Shown here: one piece after another, positions 38,495 through 46,744 of the stretch
Position numbering within the stretch: the stretch's first letter is position 1
Layout of the letters: each line of letters opens with the position of its first letter
DNA from: Carbonactinospora thermoautotrophica
Lineage (GTDB): Bacteria > Actinomycetota > Actinomycetes > Streptomycetales > Carbonactinosporaceae
Assembly: GCF_001543895.1 (NCBI RefSeq)
Contig: NZ_JYIJ01000010.1
Location: forward strand, 62,001 to 126,000
Reading direction: 5' to 3'
DNA: 64,000 nucleotides
The notes under the pieces: generated by a model
Told to the model about the DNA's origin: nothing
Databases searched by the model: none
What the model saw: only the letters and a program-made list of their open reading frames with translations
Made by a program: the position numbers and the translations under genes

Positions 38495-40468
38495 ATGACT
38501 GCGGTGACCACGCCTGGCCCCGGCCAGCAGCCCACCGAACCCACCCGCCCGACTCCCCCGACCCAGGTCGGCGAGCACGAGGCCCGGCAGGTGGCCGAGG
38601 CCGCGCGGGAGACCGTCTGGCGCAAGCCCAGCTTCGCCAAGGAGCTGTTCCTCGGGCGGTTCCGGCTGAACCAGATCCACCCGCATCCCAGAGCGACCGA
38701 GGAGGCCCGGCTCAAGGGTGAGGCGTTCCTGCGCAAGCTCCGGGCCTTCTGCGAGACCATCGACGGGCGACGCATCGAGCGCGAGGCGCGCATCCCCGAC
38801 GAGGTGGTGCGCGGCCTGAAGGAGCTCGGCGCCTTCGGCATGAAGATCGACGAGAAGTACGGCGGGTTGGGCCTGTCGCAGGTCTACTACAACCGCGCGC
38901 TCATGCTCGTCGGCTCGGCCAGCCCGGCCATCGGCGCGCTGCTGTCGGCCCACCAGTCCATCGGCGTGCCCCAGCCGCTCAAGCTCTTCGGCACCGAGGA
39001 GCAGAAACGCCGCTTCCTGCCCCGGCTCGCGGCCGGTGAGATCAGCGCGTTCCTGCTGACCGAGCCGGACGTCGGCAGCGACCCCGCCCGGCTCGCCACC
39101 ACCGCGGTGCCGACCGAGGACGGCAGCGCGTACCTCCTCAACGGCGTCAAGCTCTGGACCACCAACGGCGTGGTCGCCGACCTGCTGGTCGTCATGGCCC
39201 GCGTCCCGCGCGGCGAGGGCCACCCCGGCGGGATCACCGCGTTCGTCGTCGAGGCCGACTCGCCCGGCATCACCGTCGAGAACCGCAACGCCTTCATGGG
39301 CCTGCGCGGCATCGAGAACGGCGTCACCCGGTTCCACGACGTCCGGGTGCCGGCGGAGAACCGCATCGGCCAGGAGGGCCAGGGCCTCAAGATCGCCCTG
39401 ACCACCCTCAACACCGGCCGCCTGTCCCTGCCGGCCATGTGTGCGGGCGCCGCCAAGTGGTGTGTGAAGATCGCCCGGGAGTGGTCCGACGCGCGGGTCC
39501 AGTGGGGCCGGCCCATCGCCCAGCACGAGGCGATCGCCCAGAAGATCGCGTTCATGGCCGCCACCACCTTCGCGATGGAGGCCGTGCTGGACCTGTCCAG
39601 CCAGCTCGCCGACGACGCCACCAACGACATCCGCATCGAGGCCGCGCTGGCCAAGTTGTACGGCTCGGAGATGGCGTGGCTGATCGCGGACGAGCTGGTT
39701 CAGATCCGCGGCGGGCGCGGGTACGAGACCGCCGAGTCCCTCGCCGCCCGAGGCGAGCGCGCGGTCCCGGCCGAGCAGCTCCTACGCGACATGCGCATCA
39801 ACCGGATCTTCGAGGGCTCGACCGAGATCATGCACCTGTTCATCGCCCGCGAGGCGGTGGACACCCACCTCTCGGTCGCCGGCGACATCATCGAGCCGGA
39901 CAAGCCGTTCCCGGTCAAGGCGCGGGCCGCCGCCCGGGCCGCCGTGTTCTACGCCGGCTGGCTGCCCAAGCTGCTGGCGGGCAAGGGCACGCTGCCCGGC
40001 GCGTACGGTGAGTTCGGCCCGCTGGCCCGGCACGTCCGGTACGTCGAGCGAGCCAGCCGCAAGCTCGCCCGCTCTACCTTCTACGGCATGGCCCGCTGGC
40101 AGGGCCGGCTGCAGTGGAAGCAGGCGTTCCTCGCCCGCGTCGTCGACATCGGCGCCGAGTTGTTCGCGATGAGCGCCGCCTGCGTGCGCGCCCGGATGCT
40201 CCGCGACGACGAGCCTGAGCACGCCGACGCCGCGTACGAACTAGCCGACGCGTTCTGCTGTCAGGCCCGGCTGCGGGTCGAGCGGCTGTTCCGGGAGCTG
40301 TGGCGCAACACCGATCACACCGATCGCAGGCTCGCCAGGCACGTGCTCGAAGGCCGCTACACCTGGCTGGAGGAGGGCGTCGTCGATCCGTCCGGCGACG
40401 GTCCGTGGATCGCCGCCGCCGTTCCCGGCCCGTCCCAGCGGGAGAACGTCCACCGCCGTATGGGGTGA
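38495..40468 (+). CDS. Acyl-CoA dehydrogenase, VLCAD-like
   Basis: A 657-residue flavoenzyme of fatty-acid beta-oxidation introducing the trans-2 double bond. The N-terminal 450 residues form the classical three-domain dehydrogenase (FAFGMKIDEKYGGLGLSQ-like opening, FLLTEPDVGSDPARL, KLWTTNGVVADLLVVMA, QIRGGRGYET, RINRIFEGSTEIMHLF with the conserved catalytic-type Glu). A helical C-terminal extension of about 180 residues, as in very-long-chain and ACAD9-type members, may mediate membrane binding or dimerisation. ATG 38495 follows AAGGGGG. A palindromic terminator follows. It is a single-gene unit. Confidence 0.93.
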   Translation: MTAVTTPGPGQQPTEPTRPTPPTQVGEHEARQVAEAARETVWRKPSFAKELFLGRFRLNQIHPHPRATEEARLKGEAFLRKLRAFCETIDGRRIEREARIPDEVVRGLKELGAFGMKIDEKYGGLGLSQVYYNRALMLVGSASPAIGALLSAHQSIGVPQPLKLFGTEEQKRRFLPRLAAGEISAFLLTEPDVGSDPARLATTAVPTEDGSAYLLNGVKLWTTNGVVADLLVVMARVPRGEGHPGGITAFVVEADSPGITVENRNAFMGLRGIENGVTRFHDVRVPAENRIGQEGQGLKIALTTLNTGRLSLPAMCAGAAKWCVKIAREWSDARVQWGRPIAQHEAIAQKIAFMAATTFAMEAVLDLSSQLADDATNDIRIEAALAKLYGSEMAWLIADELVQIRGGRGYETAESLAARGERAVPAEQLLRDMRINRIFEGSTEIMHLFIAREAVDTHLSVAGDIIEPDKPFPVKARAAARAAVFYAGWLPKLLAGKGTLPGAYGEFGPLARHVRYVERASRKLARSTFYGMARWQGRLQWKQAFLARVVDIGAELFAMSAACVRARMLRDDEPEHADAAYELADAFCCQARLRVERLFRELWRNTDHTDRRLARHVLEGRYTWLEEGVVDPSGDGPWIAAAVPGPSQRENVHRRMG

Positions 40469-40479
40469 GCTGTCACTCG

Positions 40480-40507
40480 CGGTCCCGGGCCACGTGGCCC
40501 GGGACCG
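40480..40507 (+). terminator. Palindromic terminator after the acyl-CoA dehydrogenase gene
   Basis: A perfect 28-bp inverted repeat (CGGTCCCGGGCCAC and its complement) 11 bases after the stop; no U-tract. Confidence 0.78.
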
Positions 40508-40756
40508 CCGTGCGTCGGCCCCTCACCACGGTGGCGAGCGCTCCGGCCGGCGACCGCGCCCGCCGGCCGGCTACGGACAGCGCCAGCAGCCCGCCGTGCG
40601 CGTCCCGGGGACGGTCCCGTCCCCCAGGCGTCGCGGGGCGTGGCCGGTCGGCCCCGCATCGGGAGTTCCAGCCACCGCACCGCCGGGCGCATGACTCGTC
40701 CGCACGATGCGCGGATGACAGGATGGGCGGGACGGTTTCACGCCTGGAGGTGTCCT

Positions 40757-42100
40757 GTGACCAACGGTCCTGCCGAGAGCCCTGTCACGGCGCTCCAGCC
40801 GCTACGGGCCGAGGACGAGGTCGTCCAGCTGTGCCACGACCTGATCCGGATCGACACCAGCAACTACGGCGACTCGTCTGGCCCCGGTGAGCGGGCCGCC
40901 GCCGAATACGTCGCCGAGAAGCTGTCCGAGGTGGGGCTGGACGTCCAGATCTTCGAGTCCGAGCCGGGGCGGGCGAGCGTGGTGACGCGTGTCGAGGGCA
41001 CGGACCCCAGCCGCCCGGCCCTGCTGATCCACGGCCACCTGGACGTCGTGCCGGCCCGCGCCGAGGACTGGACCGTGCATCCCTTCTCCGGTGAGGTGCG
41101 CGACGGCTGCGTCTGGGGTCGCGGCGCGGTCGACATGAAGGACATGGACGCGATGGTGCTCGCGGTCGTCCGGGACCGGCTGCGGACCGGGCGCAAGCCC
41201 CCGCGCGACATCGTGCTCGCGTTTCTGGCTGACGAGGAGGCCGGCGGGGTGCTCGGAGCCCGCTGGCTGGTCGACCACGAGCCGGAGCTGTTCGAGGGTT
41301 GCACCGAGGCCATCGGCGAGGTCGGCGGGTACTCGTTCACGGTCCACGACGACCTGCGGCTGTACCTCATCGAGACCGCCGAGAAGGGCATCGCCTGGAT
41401 GAAGCTCACCGCAGCCGGGCGCGCCGGGCACGGCTCGATGGTCAATGACGACAACGCGGTCACCGAGCTGTGCGAGGCCGTGGCGCGACTCGGCCGGTAC
41501 GAGTTCCCGGTGCGGATCACTAAGACCGTACGGACGTTCCTGGAAGAGGTCTGCGCGGCGCTCGGGATCGAGTTGGACCCGGACGACCTGGAGAGCACGA
41601 TCGCCCGGCTGGGCCCGATCGCGCGGATCATCGGCGCGACGATCCGCAACACGGTCAACCCGACCATGCTCGACGCCGGGTACAAGGTCAACGTGATCCC
41701 GAGCCAGGCGAGCGCGTACGTGGACGGGCGGTTCCTGCCCGGGTACGAGGAGGAGTTCTTCGCCCAGGTCGATGAGGCGCTCGGACCCGGGGTCACCCGG
41801 GAGTTCGTCCACCACGACATCGCGGTGGAGACCGGCTTCGACGGCGCGCTTGTGGAGGCGATGAGCGCGGCGTTGCGGGCGGAGGATCCGGGCGCCCGGG
41901 CGGTGCCCTACTGCCTGTCCGGCGGCACCGACGCCAAGTCCTTCTCCCGGCTCGGCATGCGGTGCTTCGGGTTCGCGCCGCTGCGGCTGCCGCCGGACCT
42001 GGACTTCGCCGGAATGTTCCACGGGGTTGACGAGCGGGTTCCGGTGGAGGGGCTGCGCTTCGGCGTGCGCGTTCTCGACCGTTTCATCGACGGCTGTTGA
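40757..42100 (+). CDS. M20 family metallopeptidase
   Basis: A 447-residue di-zinc exopeptidase or amidohydrolase of the M20 (ArgE/DapE/CPG2) family. The first metal motif is LLIHGHLDVVP, the second GRGAVDMKDMDAM, and the catalytic Glu pair is FLADEEAGG. The lid/dimerisation domain is near residues 200-340 (GRAGHGSMVNDDNAV), and the last metal His is in GMFHGVDERVP. GTG 40757 follows TGGAGG at six bases; upstream in-frame starts lack a site. The exact substrate (dipeptide, N-acyl amino acid) is not given by the sequence. Confidence 0.93.
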   Translation: MTNGPAESPVTALQPLRAEDEVVQLCHDLIRIDTSNYGDSSGPGERAAAEYVAEKLSEVGLDVQIFESEPGRASVVTRVEGTDPSRPALLIHGHLDVVPARAEDWTVHPFSGEVRDGCVWGRGAVDMKDMDAMVLAVVRDRLRTGRKPPRDIVLAFLADEEAGGVLGARWLVDHEPELFEGCTEAIGEVGGYSFTVHDDLRLYLIETAEKGIAWMKLTAAGRAGHGSMVNDDNAVTELCEAVARLGRYEFPVRITKTVRTFLEEVCAALGIELDPDDLESTIARLGPIARIIGATIRNTVNPTMLDAGYKVNVIPSQASAYVDGRFLPGYEEEFFAQVDEALGPGVTREFVHHDIAVETGFDGALVEAMSAALRAEDPGARAVPYCLSGGTDAKSFSRLGMRCFGFAPLRLPPDLDFAGMFHGVDERVPVEGLRFGVRVLDRFIDGC

Positions 42101-42290
42101 CTCAATCTTTCCTTTCCACCGGGCACATTACCGGCGGGCAGTTGAATCACCCGGTCACGAAGAAGTTCGGGTGAATGATCACACTATCGAGCGAACAATT
42201 ACGTGACGGCGAGCATTTTTACTCTACGTTGTCTCTGGGACACGGAACGTCACGGACCCCGGGGTCCCGCCAGAGAGGACAGGAGTAGGA

Positions 42291-42704
42291 ATGTTCGTCA
42301 AGAAGTGCCTGGTGGTCGCCGTCGTCGCGGGCAGCATGGTGCTCGGTGGCGCGGGAATGGCCTTCGCGGACGCCGCGGCCGGCTCGGTCAGCTACAACCC
42401 GGGCAGCGTTGGCTCCGGCAACAACGTCAACACCGCGGCGAACGCGCCGATCAATGCTTGCGGCAACAGCATCGCCGCCCTCGTTGGCCTGGCCGGCAGC
42501 AACGCTTTCTGCGGGAACACGGATGGCTCCGCTCGTGCCGGCTCGGTCAGCTACAACCCGGGCAGCGTTGGCTCCGGCAACAACGTCAACACCGCGGCGA
42601 ACGCGCCGATCAACGTTTGCGGCAACAGCGTCGCCATCGCCGGCCTGGCCGGCAGCAACGCTCTCTGCCTGCAGGACAGCGGCTTCAAGAGCAGCGGGAA
42701 GTAA
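42291..42704 (+). CDS. Chaplin with two chaplin domains
   Basis: A 137-residue secreted hydrophobic surface protein. The signal peptide runs to about residue 27 (GGAGMAFADA). Two chaplin domains follow, each beginning GSVSYNPGSVGSGNNVN and each with a Cys pair (ACGNS...FC and VCGNS...LC), as in amyloid-forming short chaplins that coat aerial hyphae. There is no sortase motif, so it should be released and assemble at the air interface. GGACAGGAG precedes the ATG. A clear hairpin terminator follows, and a longer chaplin is next in the same direction. Confidence 0.93.
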   Translation: MFVKKCLVVAVVAGSMVLGGAGMAFADAAAGSVSYNPGSVGSGNNVNTAANAPINACGNSIAALVGLAGSNAFCGNTDGSARAGSVSYNPGSVGSGNNVNTAANAPINVCGNSVAIAGLAGSNALCLQDSGFKSSGK

Positions 42705-42734
42705 GCCATTCCTTCCAGCTTCCCTGATTTCTCC

Positions 42735-42765
42735 AGCGGCCCCGGGCAACCAGTCCGGGGCCGCT
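42735..42765 (+). terminator. Terminator of the short chaplin
   Basis: An 11-bp perfect stem AGCGGCCCCGG / CCGGGGCCGCT with a 9-base loop, 31 bases after the stop. Confidence 0.82.
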
Positions 42766-42845
42766 CTGTGGTTCCACGAAGAATCGGCGCTGGTCGAACC
42801 AGATCCCGCCCGGGCTCACTCATAGGGGTGAACTTGAATTTCGCG

Positions 42846-42873
42846 CGTAACTTATCCCCATACGTTTCGTTTA
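42846..42873 (+). promoter_or_regulatory. Candidate BldN-type sigma promoter of the long chaplin
   Basis: CGTAAC (42846-42851), 16 bases, then CGTTTA (42868-42873). The sigma BldN consensus known for chaplin promoters is close to CGTAAC-N16-CGTTGA. The box ends 54 bases before the ATG, leaving a normal leader. Confidence 0.6.
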
Positions 42874-42927
42874 CGCAGAACGCGGAGCGTGGTCGCTCTG
42901 TTTTGTCTCAGGAGTACAGGGGAATTC

Positions 42928-44034
42928 ATGCAACTGTTCGCCAAGAGAGGCCTGGTCCTGGTCACGGCGACGGGAAGTCTCGCACTTTCCGGATTCGGCG
43001 TCGCGTTCGCGGAGGCGAACACGGGTTCGACGAGCTCGAACCCCGGGAGCGTGGGGTCCGGCAACAACGTCAACGCGGCGGTCAACGCTCCGGTGACCGT
43101 CTGCGCCAACGGCGTTGCGGTCCTCGGTTTCGCCTTAGCCGGTGATTGTCTCGCCACGGGCCCCAGGGGATCGGCCTCCTCCGGCTCCCAGAGCTCGAAC
43201 CCTGGGAGCGTGGGGTCCGGCAACAACGTCAACGCGGCGGTCAACGCTCCGGTGACCGTCTGCGGCAACGCCGTCGGAGGCGTTATCGCCGAGGGCGGCG
43301 ACTGTCCAGCGAGCAGCGGGTCGGGCGCCACCGGGGCGACCGCCGGCAGCTCCAGCCAGAACGACGACGCCGTCGGGTCCGGTAACAACGTCAACCCGGT
43401 GGTCAATGCTCCGGTGCTCGTCTGTGGCAACGGCGTCGCCGTGCTGGGCGTGGCCCTGGCCGGTGACTGTGGTTCCGCGGGTGGGTCGGGCGCCTCGTCC
43501 GGTTCCTCGAGTCACAACCCGGGGAGCGTGGGGTCCGGTAACAACGTCAACCCGGTGGTCAATGCTCCGGTGCTCGTCTGTGGCAACGGCGTCGCCGTGC
43601 TGGGCGTGGCCCTGGCCGGTGACTGTGGTTCCGCGGGTGGGTCGGGCGCCTCGTCCGGTTCCTCGAGTCACAACCCGGGGAGCGTGGGGTCCGGTAACAA
43701 CGTCAACCCGGTGGTCAATGCTCCGGTGCTCGTCTGTGGCAACGGCGTCGCGGGCGGCGGCGTGGCGGTGCCGGACGACTGCCCGGTACAGGGCGTCGAG
43801 CCGGATCCGGATCCGAACCCGATCAGCCCGGTGCCCCCCGGGCCGGGGGAGCCTGCGACTGATCAGCCTCCCGGTGGGCCCGCGGAGCCAGAAGACGACG
43901 ACCGGGAGAGCGTCCAGCGCGCGCCGCTGGCGCACACTGGCGCGTCCGGCTGGTGGATCGCGATGCTAGGCGCCGCGTTCGTCGCGGGGGGCCTGGCCCT
44001 CTACCGGCGGTTCCACCCGCGGTCGGCCGGCTGA
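42928..44034 (+). CDS. Long cell-wall-anchored chaplin with five chaplin domains
   Basis: A 368-residue chaplin. After a signal peptide (to about residue 29, GFGVAFAEA) come five chaplin domains, each with an NNVN core and a Cys pair. A Pro/Asp/Glu-rich wall-spanning stretch follows, then the sortase signal LAHTG, a hydrophobic helix (WWIAMLGAAFVAGGLALY) and a basic end (RRFHPRSAG). LAxTG is the class E sortase motif used by streptomycete long chaplins, which normally carry two chaplin domains, so five is unusual. Domains 3 and 4 are exact copies at DNA level. ATG 42928 follows AGGGGAA. Confidence 0.93.
   Translation: MQLFAKRGLVLVTATGSLALSGFGVAFAEANTGSTSSNPGSVGSGNNVNAAVNAPVTVCANGVAVLGFALAGDCLATGPRGSASSGSQSSNPGSVGSGNNVNAAVNAPVTVCGNAVGGVIAEGGDCPASSGSGATGATAGSSSQNDDAVGSGNNVNPVVNAPVLVCGNGVAVLGVALAGDCGSAGGSGASSGSSSHNPGSVGSGNNVNPVVNAPVLVCGNGVAVLGVALAGDCGSAGGSGASSGSSSHNPGSVGSGNNVNPVVNAPVLVCGNGVAGGGVAVPDDCPVQGVEPDPDPNPISPVPPGPGEPATDQPPGGPAEPEDDDRESVQRAPLAHTGASGWWIAMLGAAFVAGGLALYRRFHPRSAG
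43381..43751 (+). repeat. Exact 156-bp tandem repeat inside the long chaplin
   Basis: The segment starting GGTAACAACGTCAACCC at 43381 recurs at 43537 and 43693: two full copies with no differences seen, plus about 59 bases of a third before divergence. The period of 52 codons equals one chaplin domain plus linker, so copy-number changes keep the frame. Confidence 0.9.
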
Positions 44035-44050
44035 GTAGCTGACCCGAGCG

Positions 44051-44081
44051 GCCGCCCGCTTTCAGCCGGAGAGCGGGCGGC
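44051..44081. terminator. Bidirectional hairpin between the long chaplin and the DUF5703 gene
   Basis: GCCGCCCGCT (44051-44060) pairs with AGCGGGCGGC (44072-44081), loop 11 bases, between convergent stops at 44034 and 44108. Confidence 0.75.
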
Positions 44082-44107
44082 CCGCTCTGCCCGCGAACCG
44101 GCTCTCG

Positions 44108-44308
44108 TCATACCCGGTTCGCCTGCAGCGTGCGCTTCACCCGGATGATCTTGCGGCGCAGCCAGACGCGCCGGCTGCCGTCGGCGTACAGCCGCAGGCG
44201 CACGAGTTCCCAGTGGCCGTATTCGGCGTGAGCGGTGAGAAGCTGCCGCACGGCGTTGCGCGACATACCCCGAGGAAGATACAACTGCTGGTATTCGTAC
44301 TCCACCAT
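44108..44308 (-). CDS. DUF5703-like small basic protein
   Basis: A 66-residue protein, MVEYEYQQLYLPRGMSRNAVR, with HAEYGHWELVRLRLYADGSRRVWLRRK and a basic end. The layout (an N-terminal EYEYxxLxLPRG and a central WEL-RLRxYxDGxRR) matches the actinobacterial DUF5703 family. It likely folds as a small beta-sheet protein; no function is known. It is divergent from the acidic protein gene at 44346, with only 37 bases between starts, so they share a compact promoter region. Confidence 0.8.
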   Translation of the reverse strand: MVEYEYQQLYLPRGMSRNAVRQLLTAHAEYGHWELVRLRLYADGSRRVWLRRKIIRVKRTLQANRV

Positions 44309-44345
44309 CGGCCTATTGTGCGCCTGAAACGGTAACGTCGCCCTC

Positions 44346-44966
44346 ATGTCACAGGTCTCGCCGCCAACCCCTGACCGCGTCCGCGCTGCTGCGGAGGCCC
44401 TCAAGAACGCCATCGACCGTCACCTCGCCGCTGTCGAGCAGCGCAAAGGCGAGAGCGACCCGGTGGTCTTCCAGGCGTTTGAGGAGCTGCAAGCCGCGGC
44501 TGAGGCCTATGACGACTTACTGTACGACGCGTACGAGGAGGTCACCCCGTTCGAGTTCGGGGGCTACGCCGAGGAGCCAGAGGAGCTGGAAGCGGTCAGC
44601 ATCCGCATCCGCCGTGACTACCTGATCGAGGACTCCGACGCCGTGCTGGCCGCCGCTCGGGAGGCGTTCCTGGCCGAGCGCCCCGGTGTCAGCGCCGAGA
44701 CCGCCGCGGAGGCCATCAAGACCGTCGAGTCCGCCGTCGCTACGCTGTTCGACGCGTACGAGCCGGACGCACTCGACGAGCACGCCGAGAAGGTCGGCCT
44801 CGCCCCGGTCGGCAGCACCCTCTGGGTGGTCGCCACCGAACCGCACGAGGACGACGAGTGGCTGGACGAGCCGTTCCGGTCCGGCGAGAGCGAGCGCGTG
44901 ATCTACCGCCTCGACGTCACGGTCAGGGACGAGGCCGAGGGAGACGACGACAACAAGGACGACTAG
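44346..44966 (+). CDS. Acidic hypothetical protein
   Basis: A 206-residue cytoplasmic protein, strongly acidic and mostly helical (AAAEALKNAIDRHLAAVEQRKGE, FEELQAAAEAYDDLLYDAYEE), with a mixed C-terminal part (STLWVVATEPHEDDEWLDEPF, ERVIYRLDVTVRD) and a Glu/Asp tail. No signal peptide or membrane helix. I do not recognise a named domain. It resembles conserved actinomycete hypothetical proteins. It converges with the RecD-like gene, with stops only a few bases apart. Confidence 0.78.
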   Translation: MSQVSPPTPDRVRAAAEALKNAIDRHLAAVEQRKGESDPVVFQAFEELQAAAEAYDDLLYDAYEEVTPFEFGGYAEEPEELEAVSIRIRRDYLIEDSDAVLAAAREAFLAERPGVSAETAAEAIKTVESAVATLFDAYEPDALDEHAEKVGLAPVGSTLWVVATEPHEDDEWLDEPFRSGESERVIYRLDVTVRDEAEGDDDNKDD

Positions 44967-44972
44967 GACCGG

Positions 44973-46703
44973 TCACAGCCCGTACTCCGCGCGGAGTAGG
45001 TGGCGCAGGCGGGTGAGACGGCGGCGGCCCTCCTCGCGCGCCACGGCGTGGGCGAGCGCACGGCCGGCCGCGTGGACGACCGACAGGTGCCGCACGCCGC
45101 GCGTGAACGCGGTGAGCACCAGGGCCCGGGAGAGGCTGCCGGCCGCCTCGCCGGGGAGCACGGCCACCGCCGCCGGCCAACAGGAGCCGGTCGCGCGGGG
45201 CACGCTGATCGCCCAGCCGGGTCGGAGCGCCTGCCGGACCAGCGCGCCCCGCACCTCCACCGAACCGTCGGCGAACTGGACCACGAGCCCGGCCTCGTCC
45301 CGCAGCGTCACCACGCCGGTCTCGCCCGCCACCAGGCCGGCGCCAGGAAGCGTGCGCGTCACCACCACCCGGTCGCCCACGCTCGGCCCGGGTGCCGGGC
45401 CCGCGGGGTCGCCCGAGCGCAGCGCGTCGCGCAGGGCCGCGTTGAGCCCACGGGTCCCGGCCAGGCCGCGGTGGCGCGGGGTGAGCACCTGCACCTGATC
45501 GCTCGGGATGCCGAGAGCCCGGGGGATCGAGTCGGTCACGAGTTGTACGACCCGGTGGACCGCCTCGCCGGCGTGTCGGGCCGGCACCACGACGAGCCGC
45601 CGCTGCGGGTCCTCGACCCGCGGCAGCTCCCCGGCCCGCACCCCTGCGGCCAGCCGCGCCAGGGGTGTCGCGCAGCCGTCGCCGGGACCGTCCAGGTCGA
45701 CGACCGGGCAGGCACCGGACTCCACCAGGTCGCCGAACGCCCGGCCCGGCCCGCACGCAGGCAGTTGGTCCGGGTCGCCGGCCAGCACCACCCGGCAACC
45801 GTCGGGCGTGGACTCGAGCAGCGCGCCCGCCGTCGCCACGTCCAGCGCGTGCGCCTCGACCAGGACGATGACCCGCGGCTCTGAAGCGGCGTCGCGCAGG
45901 CCGCCCGCGCGCTCGGCGAACCACCGGCGCAGGCTCCACGGGACGCAGGCGTCGGACAGCCCGTCCAGGGGCTCTTGGGCCGCCGTGGGCGTGATCAGCG
46001 CCGCCGGCACCGCGGCCGCCTGCGCGAGCGCGCCCACGGCGCGGACCAGCTCCCCGTAGCGCCCCGCGTACCGGGCGAGCACCACGCCGTGGCCGGCCAT
46101 CGCGTCCGTGAGCCGGGCGGGTGCTCCCGACCCGATCCGGCCGGGTAGGCCGCCCGGCCACGGCTCGGCCGTGGCGAGCAGCCGCGCCACCGACTCGGCC
46201 ACGGTGTCCTCGGCCATCGCGTACCGGTCGAGGGCGAGCAGCCGCTCGTCCGCCTGCTCCGCACCGGCCGCGTCCCCTGGGGCGTCCCCGACCTGCTCGG
46301 GCAGCGCCGCCTCCGGCAGGGTGAACTCCAGCACGCGCCCGTCCTCCAGGGCGGTCGCCACGGCGGCTGCCGGATCCGGGACCCCGCACCCGGCGAGGGC
46401 GGCCCGTACCTTCCGCGCCGGCACGACGGTGTGCCCGTCCAGGGCCGCGCGTTCCAGCAGCCAGGCGACCAGGCCGCGGCCTCGGCGGGGATCGCCGGGC
46501 CGGGCCGCCGGGCCGAGCTGGGCGCGGGCGAAGGCGTCCGCCTGCTCGGGGCGGATCCCGGGCACGGCCAGCAGCGCCCAGGGATCCTCGCGCAACAACC
46601 CCGGCGCGGCCTCACCGAGGTGGGCCACGGCGAGATCGGCGAGCGCCGGCGGCGCACCGTCCAGCACCCGGGCGGTGGCCTCGATCACGTCCTGAGCCAC
46701 CAT
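44973..46703 (-). CDS. RecD-like helix-hairpin-helix protein with degenerate ATPase motifs
   Basis: A 576-residue protein laid out like RecD2/TraA-type helicases. Helix-hairpin-helix-like motifs are at the N-terminus (PWALLAVPGIRPEQADAFA), then an AAA-type core with VVLAGDPDQLPACGPGRAFGDL (motif III), VQVLTPRHRGLAGTRGLNAALRDAL, an SH3-like insert (VGDRVVVTRT, GETGVVTLRDE) and a C-terminal ALVLTAFTRGVRHLSVV. No GxxxxGKT/S Walker A is seen where expected, and the DEA-type Walker B reads LVEAHALD. ATP hydrolysis is therefore doubtful. It may be a structural or regulatory DNA-end-binding relative. ATG 46703 has a weak ribosome site. Confidence 0.78.
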   Translation of the reverse strand: MVAQDVIEATARVLDGAPPALADLAVAHLGEAAPGLLREDPWALLAVPGIRPEQADAFARAQLGPAARPGDPRRGRGLVAWLLERAALDGHTVVPARKVRAALAGCGVPDPAAAVATALEDGRVLEFTLPEAALPEQVGDAPGDAAGAEQADERLLALDRYAMAEDTVAESVARLLATAEPWPGGLPGRIGSGAPARLTDAMAGHGVVLARYAGRYGELVRAVGALAQAAAVPAALITPTAAQEPLDGLSDACVPWSLRRWFAERAGGLRDAASEPRVIVLVEAHALDVATAGALLESTPDGCRVVLAGDPDQLPACGPGRAFGDLVESGACPVVDLDGPGDGCATPLARLAAGVRAGELPRVEDPQRRLVVVPARHAGEAVHRVVQLVTDSIPRALGIPSDQVQVLTPRHRGLAGTRGLNAALRDALRSGDPAGPAPGPSVGDRVVVTRTLPGAGLVAGETGVVTLRDEAGLVVQFADGSVEVRGALVRQALRPGWAISVPRATGSCWPAAVAVLPGEAAGSLSRALVLTAFTRGVRHLSVVHAAGRALAHAVAREEGRRRLTRLRHLLRAEYGL

Positions 46704-46744
46704 GCGGCTGACAGGTCCTGGCGTTCGGCCTTCACGTCGCCCGG

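Noticed and set aside
43013-43760. Regular repeats that might suggest a CRISPR array
   Set aside because: They are in-frame chaplin-domain repeats with a 52-codon period; there are no short repeats with unique spacers and no cas genes.
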